Source: Rhodospirillaceae bacterium (lineage in GTDB: Bacteria > Pseudomonadota > Alphaproteobacteria > SP197). From it: DNA of 64,000 bases. The position numbers were made by a program, and so were the translations under genes. Position 1 is the stretch's first letter. Each line of letters begins with the position of its first letter. The notes under the pieces are model-generated. The model did not search any database, was not told the DNA's origin, and was given only the letters and a program-made list of their open reading frames with translations. The stretch lies in the NCBI GenBank assembly GCA_002722885.1, contig PBNE01000003.1, positions 12,090 to 76,089 on the forward strand, read 5' to 3'. Shown in pieces: positions 34,433-42,242 of the stretch.

Positions 34433-35398
34433 ATGACAGCCACAAGCAACGCCGCAGCAGCCTTCGGCGTCGATCTCCTGCCCTGCGACATCACGCCCTA
34501 CAAGGCGGGCAACACGGGCGTCGACTACATGACGATCTTCGACAGCGGCGTCGCAGGACCGCATCTGATGATCAACGCCTTGACCCACGGCAACGAGGTC
34601 TGTGGCGCGCATGCCCTGCGGTTTCTGTTCGAGAAGGATGTCCGCCCGACACGTGGCAAGCTCACGTTGTCGTTCGCCAACATCGATGCCTACGAGAGCT
34701 TCAATGCGGACTATCCCTACGCTTCACGCTACGTCGATGAGGATTTCAACCGGATCTGGAACGAGGCGACACTCGACGGCCCGCGCGAGAGCCGGGAGCT
34801 CACACGCGGCCGGGCGATGCGGCCGGTCGTCGACACGGTCGACCACATGCTCGACATCCACTCCGTGGAACTGCCCCAGCCCGCCATGCTGCTGGCCGGT
34901 TCGCAAGCGAAGGGCCGGACCCTTTCGGCTGCGATCGGTGCGCCGCGCCATGTCGTGATCGATGCGGGTCATGCCGCCGGCAAGCGCATTCGCGATTACG
35001 CCCAGTTCGATGATCCCTCGCGGGACAGCGCCGCCTGCCTCGTCGAATGCGGCTATCACTTCTATAAGGAAGCCGCCGATATCGCGGTCGAGACCAGCCT
35101 ACGGTTCCTGCGCCACCACGATGCCATCGATCCGACGTTCCTTGCAGAGCACCTCGGCGAAACCAACGATGAAGAGCAGCTCTTCATCGAGGTGTCCGGC
35201 CCCGTGACTGTCGAGACCGACAACTTCGTCTTCGATCGTGTGTTCGAGGGTTTCGAGATCGTGCCGGACGAGGGCACCCTGATCGGCACCGACGACGGCA
35301 GGAAGGTCCGCACCCCTTACGCCAACTGCGTCATGATCATGCCCGCCCGCGAGCCCGTGAAAGGCAAGACCGCGGTGCGGCTGGGTCGGCTGGTCTAG
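34433..35398 (+). CDS. Succinylglutamate desuccinylase/aspartoacylase family protein
   Basis: The 321-residue product is a zinc-dependent amidohydrolase of the M14-related AstE/AspA family. The first zinc site is THGNEVCG (His-x2-Glu), NIDAYESFNADYPYASRYVD follows, and the second zinc ligand is the histidine in HMLDIHSVELP. A catalytic glutamate is plausible in ACLVECGYHF. Members deacylate N-acyl amino acids or ectoine intermediates; the substrate here is not evident. It begins 30 bases beyond the purine-rich repeat. Confidence 0.83.
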   Translation: MTATSNAAAAFGVDLLPCDITPYKAGNTGVDYMTIFDSGVAGPHLMINALTHGNEVCGAHALRFLFEKDVRPTRGKLTLSFANIDAYESFNADYPYASRYVDEDFNRIWNEATLDGPRESRELTRGRAMRPVVDTVDHMLDIHSVELPQPAMLLAGSQAKGRTLSAAIGAPRHVVIDAGHAAGKRIRDYAQFDDPSRDSAACLVECGYHFYKEAADIAVETSLRFLRHHDAIDPTFLAEHLGETNDEEQLFIEVSGPVTVETDNFVFDRVFEGFEIVPDEGTLIGTDDGRKVRTPYANCVMIMPAREPVKGKTAVRLGRLV

Positions 35399-35413
35399 GG
35401 ATTGCCGCGACCG

Positions 35414-35710
35414 TCAGCCGCCACCGCGCTGGTAGGCCCGGTCGAAGCGGAATAGGAAGGCATCGCGCTCTTCCTCGGCCATGCCGGTGAAGGTCAGCGT
35501 CACCGTGCATCGTTCCACGACAATCAACGCAATGCGCCGGGGTACGACGGGCTCGATGGCGATCACCACGCCCTTGTCCGCGGTGCCAACGGAGACGGTG
35601 TAGCCGGTGATCGTGTGGTTCCGTTCGTCAAGTGCTCTCGGCAGAAGCCGGAAGAAGTCCGGCACGGTGATGGCCATATCCTTGACCATCGTGAACACCG
35701 TCTCGCTCAT
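35414..35710 (-). CDS. Unknown 98-residue protein in the AOR operon
   Basis: The product starts at ATG 35710, overlapping the end of the MoaD-like gene by four bases (ATGA), so it is translationally coupled to it. The sequence is a mix of strands and helices (MAITVPDFFRLLPRALDERN, GYTVSVGTADKGVVIAIEPV, RRIALIVVERCTVTLTFTGM) and ends RAYQRGGG. One cysteine is present. I do not recognise a family. Position as the last gene of ferredoxin-AOR-MoaD suggests a role in tungstopterin assembly or AOR maturation. Confidence 0.72.
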   Translation of the reverse strand: MSETVFTMVKDMAITVPDFFRLLPRALDERNHTITGYTVSVGTADKGVVIAIEPVVPRRIALIVVERCTVTLTFTGMAEEERDAFLFRFDRAYQRGGG

Positions 35711-35958
35711 CCGCCCGCAACCGGCGGCCAGGCGGCCAGGGCATCACCTTCCGCCAACGCGCGCGTCGCACGGTCGGGCGGAGCGATGTAGCTACCGTTG
35801 ATCAGCACCAGATGCGCCATCTTGTGCGGCACCTGATAGCGGTCGAAGACCTGGTTGATCGTTGTGCCCTCATCGACCTCAATTCCGACGGCATTGTCCT
35901 TGGCGCCCTCTGGCATGAAGGGAGCCAAGGAAGCGAAGAGCTTGAGCGTGACCTGCAT
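35707..35958 (-). CDS. MoaD/ThiS-family sulfur carrier protein
   Basis: The 83-residue product is a ubiquitin-like beta-grasp protein. It opens MQVTLKLFASLAPFMPEGAK, has VDEGTTINQVFDRYQVPHK in the middle, VLINGSYIAPPDRA in the third quarter and the obligatory C-terminal Gly-Gly (PPVAGG). Such carriers are adenylated and thiocarboxylated to supply the dithiolene sulfur of molybdopterin. Lying directly after the AOR gene, it is probably dedicated to the tungsten cofactor. ATG 35958 is used instead of an upstream in-frame codon because it gives the standard N-terminal strand. Confidence 0.87.
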   Translation of the reverse strand: MQVTLKLFASLAPFMPEGAKDNAVGIEVDEGTTINQVFDRYQVPHKMAHLVLINGSYIAPPDRATRALAEGDALAAWPPVAGG

Positions 35959-36053
35959 GATAACGGAGCCATGATCGCTGGTGTCGGATAAGGAATGGGG
36001 CGACTGCACCACGCAATCGCCCCCAACCGTTTCAAAGTCCGAGGGCTAAGGGG

Positions 36054-37901
36054 TCAGACCCCGAGGCGCGAGAGCGTCTCGTTGCTGGGGATACCATCGG
36101 GTGTCCAGCCGCGGATCTCATAGTACTCCGGCAGCATGGTCTCGAGACCACTAGTTTTGCCTTCGGCGGGACCTGTCTTAGCCGCATCCTTCAGCAGACG
36201 CTCCGGCAGGGTGTCGTCCTTGCCGGTGAAGCCCGCTGCCAGATTAAACTTACGCTCGAGGTTCCAGACCCGCTCGCCGACTTCCGCGAGGCGATTCACG
36301 GTCCACTCACCCTCGCAAGCCGCATCAATCTGGGGAGCAAAGTCCTCCAGCGTCCAGGCGAAGGTGGTGAAGACGCACATGCCCGAGGAGTCCACGGCGG
36401 CCGTAGCGTCCTGGAAAGCACGGACCAGGCCTGCCTTGCCTTCGGACTCAAGCGGGTCGGTCTTCTCAGGAATGCCGAGAATCTCGGAGGCCACCGTGTA
36501 GCTCCGCAGATGGCAGGCGCCGCGGTTCGAGGTGGCGTAGGTCAGGCCCATACCCTGAATGCCGCGGCCGTCATAGGCCGGGAACTCCTGGCCCTTGACC
36601 GACATTGACAGTTCCGGACGGCCGTACTTCTCGCACAGACGCTTGGAACCAAGGCCGATCTCCTCACCGAAGCCCTCGCCCTTGCCGGTCAGCTCCGCCA
36701 CGGCGCACAGCGCCTCGGCATTGCCGAACTTGAGGTCGATGCCACCGGTCTGTTCGGTCGTGATCACACCGTCCTCGAACAGCTCCATCGCAGCACCCAC
36801 CGTGGCGCCGAACGAGATCGGGTCAAGACCCTGCTCGTTGCAAATGAAGTTGGCGAAGGTCAGCGCTTCAAGATCGTCAACACCGGTCGCCGCACCCAGA
36901 GCCCAGGCCGCCTCATACTCAAGACCACCGGAGATGATCTGATACTCGGGACGCTCGGCGACCGAGAAATGCGTACGGTCGATCTCGGAGATACGGCCAC
37001 AGGCGATGGTGCAGCCGAAGCAGGCCGCGTTGGTCACCAGGTTCGGCTTGCCGTCGCTCTCGCGGACCTCGGCCATGGCCTCGGCGCCGATGTTGTTGGC
37101 GCCTTCGAACTGGCTGTCACGGTGATTGCGGGTCGGCAGCGCGCCAACCTCGTTGATCACGTTCATAAGCACCTGGGTGCCCATCGCGGGCAGACCCTGG
37201 CCGGTGACGGCGTTGTCGGCCAGCACCTTCTTGGCGGCATTGGTCGCCTCGATGAAGCGCTTAGGATTCTTAACGTTGACCCCCTTGGTGCCACGGATCG
37301 CCACGGCCTTGAGGTTCTTGGAACCCATCACCGTGCCGACACCCGAACGGCCGGCCGCGCGGTGCATGTCGTTGACGACACAGGCGTACTTTACGCCCTT
37401 CTCGCCCGACACACCGATCGACGCCACGCGAATCATCGGATCGCCGTGGTTCTCCTTGATCGCTTCTTCGGTATCCCAGACCGAGGTGCCCCAGTGGGCC
37501 GACGCGTCACACAGGGTGGCGCTGTCGTTCTCGAGCATCAGGTAGACAGGGTTGGGCGACTTGCCCTCGAAGATGATCATGTCCCAGCCGGCGTTCTTCA
37601 TCTCGTTACCGAAGAAGCCACCGGAGTTCGAGCAGGCGATCGCACCGGTCAATGCACCCTTGGTGATGACCGAGTAACGGCCCGCCGTGGAAGCGCAGGT
37701 TCCGGTCAGCGGACCGGTCGCCATGATCAGCTTATTTTCGGGTGCCATCGGATCGACCTTGGGATCGATCTCTTCGGCGAGATATTTGGTCGCCAGACCG
37801 CGTTGACCGAGATAGGCGTGCGCCCATTCCATATTCAGCAGCTCGGATTCACAGGAGCCTTCTGTCAGGTTCACCCGCAGGATTTTTCCAGCCCATGCCA
37901 T
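36054..37901 (-). CDS. Tungsten-containing aldehyde ferredoxin oxidoreductase
   Basis: The 615-residue enzyme matches AOR. The N-terminal domain (MAWAGKILRVNLTEGSCESE) binds W-bispterin, and TGTCASTAGRYSVITKGALT, DMHRAAGRSGVGTVMGSKNL and NLVTNAACFGCTIACGRISE are family landmarks. The [4Fe-4S] ligands are Cys294, Cys297, Cys301 and Cys509 (DSSGMC). AOR reversibly oxidises aldehydes to acids with low-potential electron transfer to ferredoxin. It is preceded by its four-cluster ferredoxin and followed by a MoaD-like carrier. The NADH-linking flavoprotein of Aromatoleum-type AOR is not present here. Confidence 0.93.
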   Translation of the reverse strand: MAWAGKILRVNLTEGSCESELLNMEWAHAYLGQRGLATKYLAEEIDPKVDPMAPENKLIMATGPLTGTCASTAGRYSVITKGALTGAIACSNSGGFFGNEMKNAGWDMIIFEGKSPNPVYLMLENDSATLCDASAHWGTSVWDTEEAIKENHGDPMIRVASIGVSGEKGVKYACVVNDMHRAAGRSGVGTVMGSKNLKAVAIRGTKGVNVKNPKRFIEATNAAKKVLADNAVTGQGLPAMGTQVLMNVINEVGALPTRNHRDSQFEGANNIGAEAMAEVRESDGKPNLVTNAACFGCTIACGRISEIDRTHFSVAERPEYQIISGGLEYEAAWALGAATGVDDLEALTFANFICNEQGLDPISFGATVGAAMELFEDGVITTEQTGGIDLKFGNAEALCAVAELTGKGEGFGEEIGLGSKRLCEKYGRPELSMSVKGQEFPAYDGRGIQGMGLTYATSNRGACHLRSYTVASEILGIPEKTDPLESEGKAGLVRAFQDATAAVDSSGMCVFTTFAWTLEDFAPQIDAACEGEWTVNRLAEVGERVWNLERKFNLAAGFTGKDDTLPERLLKDAAKTGPAEGKTSGLETMLPEYYEIRGWTPDGIPSNETLSRLGV

Positions 37902-37916
37902 GGTTCCGCTCCTCCC

Positions 37917-38390
37917 TTAGGCCTTTGCCGCAGCGTCGGCGCTGGCCGCCGATGCGCGCATCTTGTCGAGGCCTGTCCAGTTGGCGTCGACATAGGTGAT
38001 GGCGTCAGTCGGGCACGCCTTGGCGCACTCGGGCTCGCCCTCACACAGATCGCATTTCACGACCTTGCCCGTGTCGGCGTTGAAATTGATCGTGCCGAAG
38101 GGGCACGCGATGGTGCAGACCTTGCAGCCGACACAGAGCGCGTCGCTAACGACCTTCGCGCCCGTTGCCTTGTCGACCGAAATTGCGTGAGTCGGACAGG
38201 CCTCCGCACACCAGGCTTCCGCGCATTGGGTGCAGGTGTATGGAACGAAGCGTCCCTTGTCTTCGAAGGTGAAGATCTTGATCCGCGATTTCGAGGGATT
38301 GAAGGACCCCTCATTGTCCAGCGAACACGCTAGTTCGCACTGGAGACAACCCGTACATTTGCCCGGGTCGATGTTGAGTGATTTGTGCAT
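37917..38390 (-). CDS. Four-cluster [4Fe-4S] ferredoxin partner of AOR
   Basis: The 157-residue product contains 16 cysteines in four Cys groups (Cys12/15/18/22 and three further CxxC-type sets, including CTQCAEAWCAEACP, CVGCKVCTIACP and CDLCEGEPECAKACP). This is the AorA/HycB-like polyferredoxin layout. It should take electrons from AOR and pass them to an acceptor or form a wire along AOR subunits. GGGAGGG precedes the ATG at 38390. The AOR gene starts 15 bases after its stop. Confidence 0.9.
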   Translation of the reverse strand: MHKSLNIDPGKCTGCLQCELACSLDNEGSFNPSKSRIKIFTFEDKGRFVPYTCTQCAEAWCAEACPTHAISVDKATGAKVVSDALCVGCKVCTIACPFGTINFNADTGKVVKCDLCEGEPECAKACPTDAITYVDANWTGLDKMRASAASADAAAKA

Positions 38391-38482
38391 GAATGCCCTC
38401 CCCACATGACAGTTTTCGTCGTTGCTGTACATGATAAGGGCAAGTTTTCACAAATGAAAGGGATTAGTTGATCAAGTCTTGT

Positions 38483-38499
38483 TTGCGAATAGTTCGCAA
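38483..38499. promoter_or_regulatory. Palindrome upstream of the AOR operon
   Basis: TTGCGAA and TTCGCAA form a perfect seven-base inverted repeat spaced by three bases, 93-109 bases upstream of the ferredoxin start codon. It lies in an AT-richer patch that has no gene. It is a likely operator for a dimeric regulator of the AOR operon or of the EamA end; the regulator is not in the window. Confidence 0.5.
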
Positions 38500-38516
38500 T
38501 CGCATAAATATAGTGC

Positions 38517-39359
38517 CTAACGCCCGAGATACAGAAGCGTCGAACCCGCCACCACAATGGCAGCCGCAAGGGTGCGCCGTCCGCCAAAGGGCTCCTTTAA
38601 CAGGAATGTGCCGATGACCGCTGCCAGCAGCACACTGGTTTCGCGCAACGCAGCCACGGCTCCGATCGCCGCAAAGCTCATGGCATAGATCACCAGAGCA
38701 TAGGCCGCGAGGCTCATCAGGCCGCCCAGCGCACCGATTTTCCAGGCGTTGCCCAGGCGTCGTACACCAACCCTGCCCTCTCGTACGACCAGCCAGAGAG
38801 CAAAGGGAATTCCATTGATCATGAACAGCCAGCCGATATAGCCCAGAGGACTGTCGGAGACCCGCACGCCCATGCCGTCGACCACCGTGTAAGACGAGAT
38901 CATCAGGCCGGTGGCCAAAGGCCACCCCAACCCGCTCCATCCCAGCTCACGGACATTGAACTGCAGCGACATCATCACGATGCCGCCGCAGATGATGACA
39001 ATTCCGCCGAACGACACCGCGCTGACCTGATCCCCGGCCAGGACGATCCCGCCCAAGGTCGCCAGAAGCGGCGCAGAGCCGCGCGCCAGCGGGTAGGCGT
39101 GGCTCAGGTCAGCGACCCGGTAGGCATGCATCAGAAAGATGTAGTAGCCGATGTGTATGACCATCGACATGGCGAGGAATGGGATCGCCTCGGCCGATGG
39201 ATGACCGCCAATGGCGATCAGAACCGGTCCGGCGAAACAGCCGAACAGTGCAATCACGGCCATCACGGCGAATCGGTCGGGGTTCGCCTTGACCATCGCA
39301 TTCCAGCTGGCGTGAAGCGCCGCAGCCGTCAGCGCCAGGGCCGCAGCGAGAGGACCCAT
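38517..39359 (-). CDS. EamA/DMT-superfamily transporter
   Basis: The 280-residue product has ten predicted membrane helices arranged as two EamA repeats (ALTAAALHASWNAMVKANPD at the start, SFGGIVIICGGIVMMSLQFN, then VIYAMSFAAIGAVAALRETS and EPFGGRRTLAAAIVVAGSTL). DMT transporters export metabolites such as amino acids. It begins six bases after the stop of the Mo-hydroxylase gene, so it belongs to that transcript. The substrate is unknown. It ends with TAG. Confidence 0.85.
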   Translation of the reverse strand: MGPLAAALALTAAALHASWNAMVKANPDRFAVMAVIALFGCFAGPVLIAIGGHPSAEAIPFLAMSMVIHIGYYIFLMHAYRVADLSHAYPLARGSAPLLATLGGIVLAGDQVSAVSFGGIVIICGGIVMMSLQFNVRELGWSGLGWPLATGLMISSYTVVDGMGVRVSDSPLGYIGWLFMINGIPFALWLVVREGRVGVRRLGNAWKIGALGGLMSLAAYALVIYAMSFAAIGAVAALRETSVLLAAVIGTFLLKEPFGGRRTLAAAIVVAGSTLLYLGR

Positions 39360-39365
39360 CTTACG

Positions 39366-41705
39366 TCAGGCTCGGGTCAATGCGCGCCACACAGTCTGGG
39401 GCGTGACCGGCATATCGATGTGCTCGACGCCCAGGGCATCGGCCACAGCATTGATGATCGCACAGGGCGCGGGCACACATCCGGCTTCCCCCGCCCCCTT
39501 CACACCTAGCGGATTGGTCGTGCAGGGCGTCTCAAGAAGCTGCATATCAAACGACGGCAAATCGTCGGCCCTGGGCATACCGTAATCCATGAAGGAGGCG
39601 GTCAGAAGCTGCCCGTTCTCGTCGTACCGCGTTGCCTCCCACATCGCCTGCCCCAGGCCCTGGGCAACGCCACCGTGAATCTGCCCCTCGACAATGGTCG
39701 GGTTTACCGCCACGCCGACGTCATCGACCACGACATAGTTCACGAGAGTCACGACACCCGTCTCCGGGTCGATCTCGACCTCGGCCACATGACAGCCGCC
39801 CGGGAAGGTCGAACCGTGCCCCACGTAATAGGCATGATCATCGAGCCCCGGTTCCAGATCCGCCGCCTGTGCCGCTGCGCCGTAGGCGCCGGCCGCCACA
39901 TCCCGGAACCCGATGGTGCGATCCGTGCCGACAATGCGGTAGCTGCCGTCGACAAACTCCACGTCATCGACTGCGGCCTCCAGCATATCGGCGGCGATCT
40001 TCCGGCCCTTCGCGATCACCTTGTCCGTCGCGGCCGCGGCCGCATTGCCTGCGAGGTGAATACCGCGTGATCCATAGGACCCTTCGCCATAGGCGACCTC
40101 GTCGGTATCGCCGTAGCGCACACTCACCGCATCGAGTGGCAGACCCAGGCGATCGGCTGCGATCTGGGCATAGGTCGTCTCGTGCCCCTGCCCGTGGTTG
40201 TGGGTGCCGACCTGCAGGGACGCCGAGCCGTCGGGATGCACCCGCAGCCGGGCATATTCGTGACCGCCCTCTCCACCGCCCGAGCCATCAGGATTGACCG
40301 GTCGGCCGCCTGCGCTGGGCTCGAACCAGGAGGCCAGGCCCAGGCCACGCAATCGGTTTTCCTGTTTGGACGCCGACCGGCGCGCCTCAAAACCCCGGAC
40401 GTCACCCTGCTCGATGGCCGTCTCAAGCGCACGCGGGAAATCCCCGGTGTCGATCTTCAGGCGGCCGGCCGTGATGAAGGGCATGTCCGCAGGACGGATC
40501 ATGTTGCGACGCCGGATCTCATCGCGGTCAATGCCAAGCCTGGCCGCCGCCGTGTCAGCAAGCCGCTCGATGATATAGGCGGCTTCAGGCCGGCCTGCAC
40601 CGCGATAGGCGTCGACCGGCGCCGTGTTCGTGAAGACGCCATGCACGGCGATTGCCATCGCCGGAATCCGGTAGACACCGCTGCAGGCGGGTGCGTGGTA
40701 CTGCGTCGGGATGGCCGGCGCGAAGGAGCTCACGCAGCCACCGAGCGCGGCAAGAACATCGGCGCGCAAGCCCAGGAATGTGCCATCATCATCAAGTGCC
40801 AACTCGGCATGCGTCGCATGATCACGCGCGTGCGCGTCGCCCAGCATCGCCTCCGAGCGCGTGCCAACCCAGCGCAGGGGCGCGTGGAGCTGCAGCGACA
40901 GAAAGGCCGCAACCGTTTCCTCAGGGTACAGAAACAGCTTGGCACCGAAGCCGCCACCGACATCCGGCGAAATCACCCGCATACAGCTGGGCTCGATCCC
41001 AATCACCGGCGCCATCATCTTCACGAGGTCATGGGGCTTCTGATGGTTGGCATGGAGTGTCAGCCGGTCCCCCTCCGGCAGCGCCACACAAACCCGCGGT
41101 TCGATCGGATTGGGGATCACCCGTGCGTTGATGAGATCAATCGACACAACATGCGCCGCATCTCTGAACGCAGCCTCTGCCGCCTCAGCATCACCCCAGT
41201 CGAAGGTGAAGTAGCGATTGTCTGGAATCTCATCCCAAATCACCGGGGCACCGGCTTTGACCGCCTCACGCAAGTCAATCACGGCAGGCAGCGGATCGAC
41301 TTCAACGGAGATCAGGGACGCCGCCTCATCAGCCGCCTCCTGGCTTTGCGCAACCACCACCGCGACCGGCTCACCAACGTAACGCACCCGGTCAACGGCC
41401 ACCGGCGCACGCTGCAGATCAATAATGCTGGCCCCGCCACGCCCGGTGACCTTACGGAAGCACGGCAGGACGCCCAGACCCAGCGCCTTGAGAGCCGCCC
41501 CGTCGTGAGCGACCGTCACTCCCGGCATTGATCGTGCCTCATCAAGGTCGACCGATCGAATGGAACCATGGGCATGGTCTGAGCGGACAAAGGCAACAAA
41601 AAGCATGCCCGGATGTTCAAGGTCACCGACATAGTTGCCCTGCCCGGTCAGAAAGCGGCGGTCTTCCTTACGCCCGACACGCGCTCCCGGTCCGATCGCG
41701 TTCAT
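39366..41705 (-). CDS. Xanthine dehydrogenase family molybdopterin-binding large subunit (form II CoxL-like)
   Basis: The 779-residue product is the Mo-MCD catalytic subunit of the xanthine oxidase family. It has GVGRKEDRRFLTGQGNYVGD-like opening (GARVGRKEDRRFLTGQG), VGEPVAVVVAQS, SPDVGGGFGAKLFLYPEE, the form II-type AYRGAGRPEAAY loop and the catalytic glutamate in GVKGAGEAG near the end. It is not form I CO dehydrogenase, which has AYRCSFR. The usual FAD (CoxM) and [2Fe-2S] (CoxS) subunit genes are absent; instead a DUF1636 gene overlaps its start by four bases. The substrate (aldehyde or N-heterocycle) is unknown. Confidence 0.9.
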   Translation of the reverse strand: MNAIGPGARVGRKEDRRFLTGQGNYVGDLEHPGMLFVAFVRSDHAHGSIRSVDLDEARSMPGVTVAHDGAALKALGLGVLPCFRKVTGRGGASIIDLQRAPVAVDRVRYVGEPVAVVVAQSQEAADEAASLISVEVDPLPAVIDLREAVKAGAPVIWDEIPDNRYFTFDWGDAEAAEAAFRDAAHVVSIDLINARVIPNPIEPRVCVALPEGDRLTLHANHQKPHDLVKMMAPVIGIEPSCMRVISPDVGGGFGAKLFLYPEETVAAFLSLQLHAPLRWVGTRSEAMLGDAHARDHATHAELALDDDGTFLGLRADVLAALGGCVSSFAPAIPTQYHAPACSGVYRIPAMAIAVHGVFTNTAPVDAYRGAGRPEAAYIIERLADTAAARLGIDRDEIRRRNMIRPADMPFITAGRLKIDTGDFPRALETAIEQGDVRGFEARRSASKQENRLRGLGLASWFEPSAGGRPVNPDGSGGGEGGHEYARLRVHPDGSASLQVGTHNHGQGHETTYAQIAADRLGLPLDAVSVRYGDTDEVAYGEGSYGSRGIHLAGNAAAAATDKVIAKGRKIAADMLEAAVDDVEFVDGSYRIVGTDRTIGFRDVAAGAYGAAAQAADLEPGLDDHAYYVGHGSTFPGGCHVAEVEIDPETGVVTLVNYVVVDDVGVAVNPTIVEGQIHGGVAQGLGQAMWEATRYDENGQLLTASFMDYGMPRADDLPSFDMQLLETPCTTNPLGVKGAGEAGCVPAPCAIINAVADALGVEHIDMPVTPQTVWRALTRA

Positions 41706-42121
41706 GACCGTGTCCTTTCGCGCGACACACCGGGCGGGATCAGCGGACGGACCAGTGGTATGGCGTCGGGCACCTGACTATCGGGGACAACTCCGTCAGA
41801 CGACTCACCGAACCGGTCCAGAATCGCCAGCAAGGCCCGCGCGGTTTCCCGGTCGGGCGTCATCTGCGTCATGAGAAGCGGCGTCTTGCCGCGCTGCATC
41901 GCCACGGCATTGCAGGCATTCATGCAATGGGTCAGGCAAACAATCTCCTGAATCCTGTGCTGTTGATCCGGGTCGGCTTCGTCCCGAACAAGATCATACA
42001 GCCGCTGGCCGGGGCGGATCGGCGCGTCGTCCATGGTTTCCCTGTCCTGCCATCGGCAAGTCACACAGACACGCAAGGTCGGCGCCTGTCCGCCTCCACG
42101 CCGATTGCTTCGTTCTCGCAC
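41702..42121 (-). CDS. DUF1636 Cys-rich (thioredoxin-like ferredoxin-type) protein
   Basis: The 139-residue product begins at GTG 42121 with GGAG eight bases upstream. Cys19 and Cys22 (LRVCVTCRW) and Cys62, Cys66, Cys70 (VCLTHCMNAC) match the DUF1636/COG5469 predicted metal-binding family, whose spacing recalls thioredoxin-like [2Fe-2S] ferredoxins. Its stop overlaps the start of the Mo-hydroxylase gene (ATGA). This coupling suggests that it serves that enzyme, possibly as electron acceptor. The longer frame up to 42202 lacks a ribosome site. Function is inferred, not proven. Confidence 0.72.
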   Translation of the reverse strand: MRERSNRRGGGQAPTLRVCVTCRWQDRETMDDAPIRPGQRLYDLVRDEADPDQQHRIQEIVCLTHCMNACNAVAMQRGKTPLLMTQMTPDRETARALLAILDRFGESSDGVVPDSQVPDAIPLVRPLIPPGVSRERTRS

Positions 42122-42242
42122 GGCACACTCCTGCCAGATCAGCGGTGATGCTGCACAAGCCGGCGATGGACCGCAAGGGCAGGAGTAGGAATTGAAAGAC
42201 ATGCGCGAGATGGCGATGCTGCATCAGGACAAGAGGTATACC

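Noticed and set aside
39366-41705. Aerobic carbon monoxide dehydrogenase
   Set aside because: The active-site loop is AYRGAGR (form II), not the AYRCSFR of true CO dehydrogenase, and the medium and small subunits are missing.
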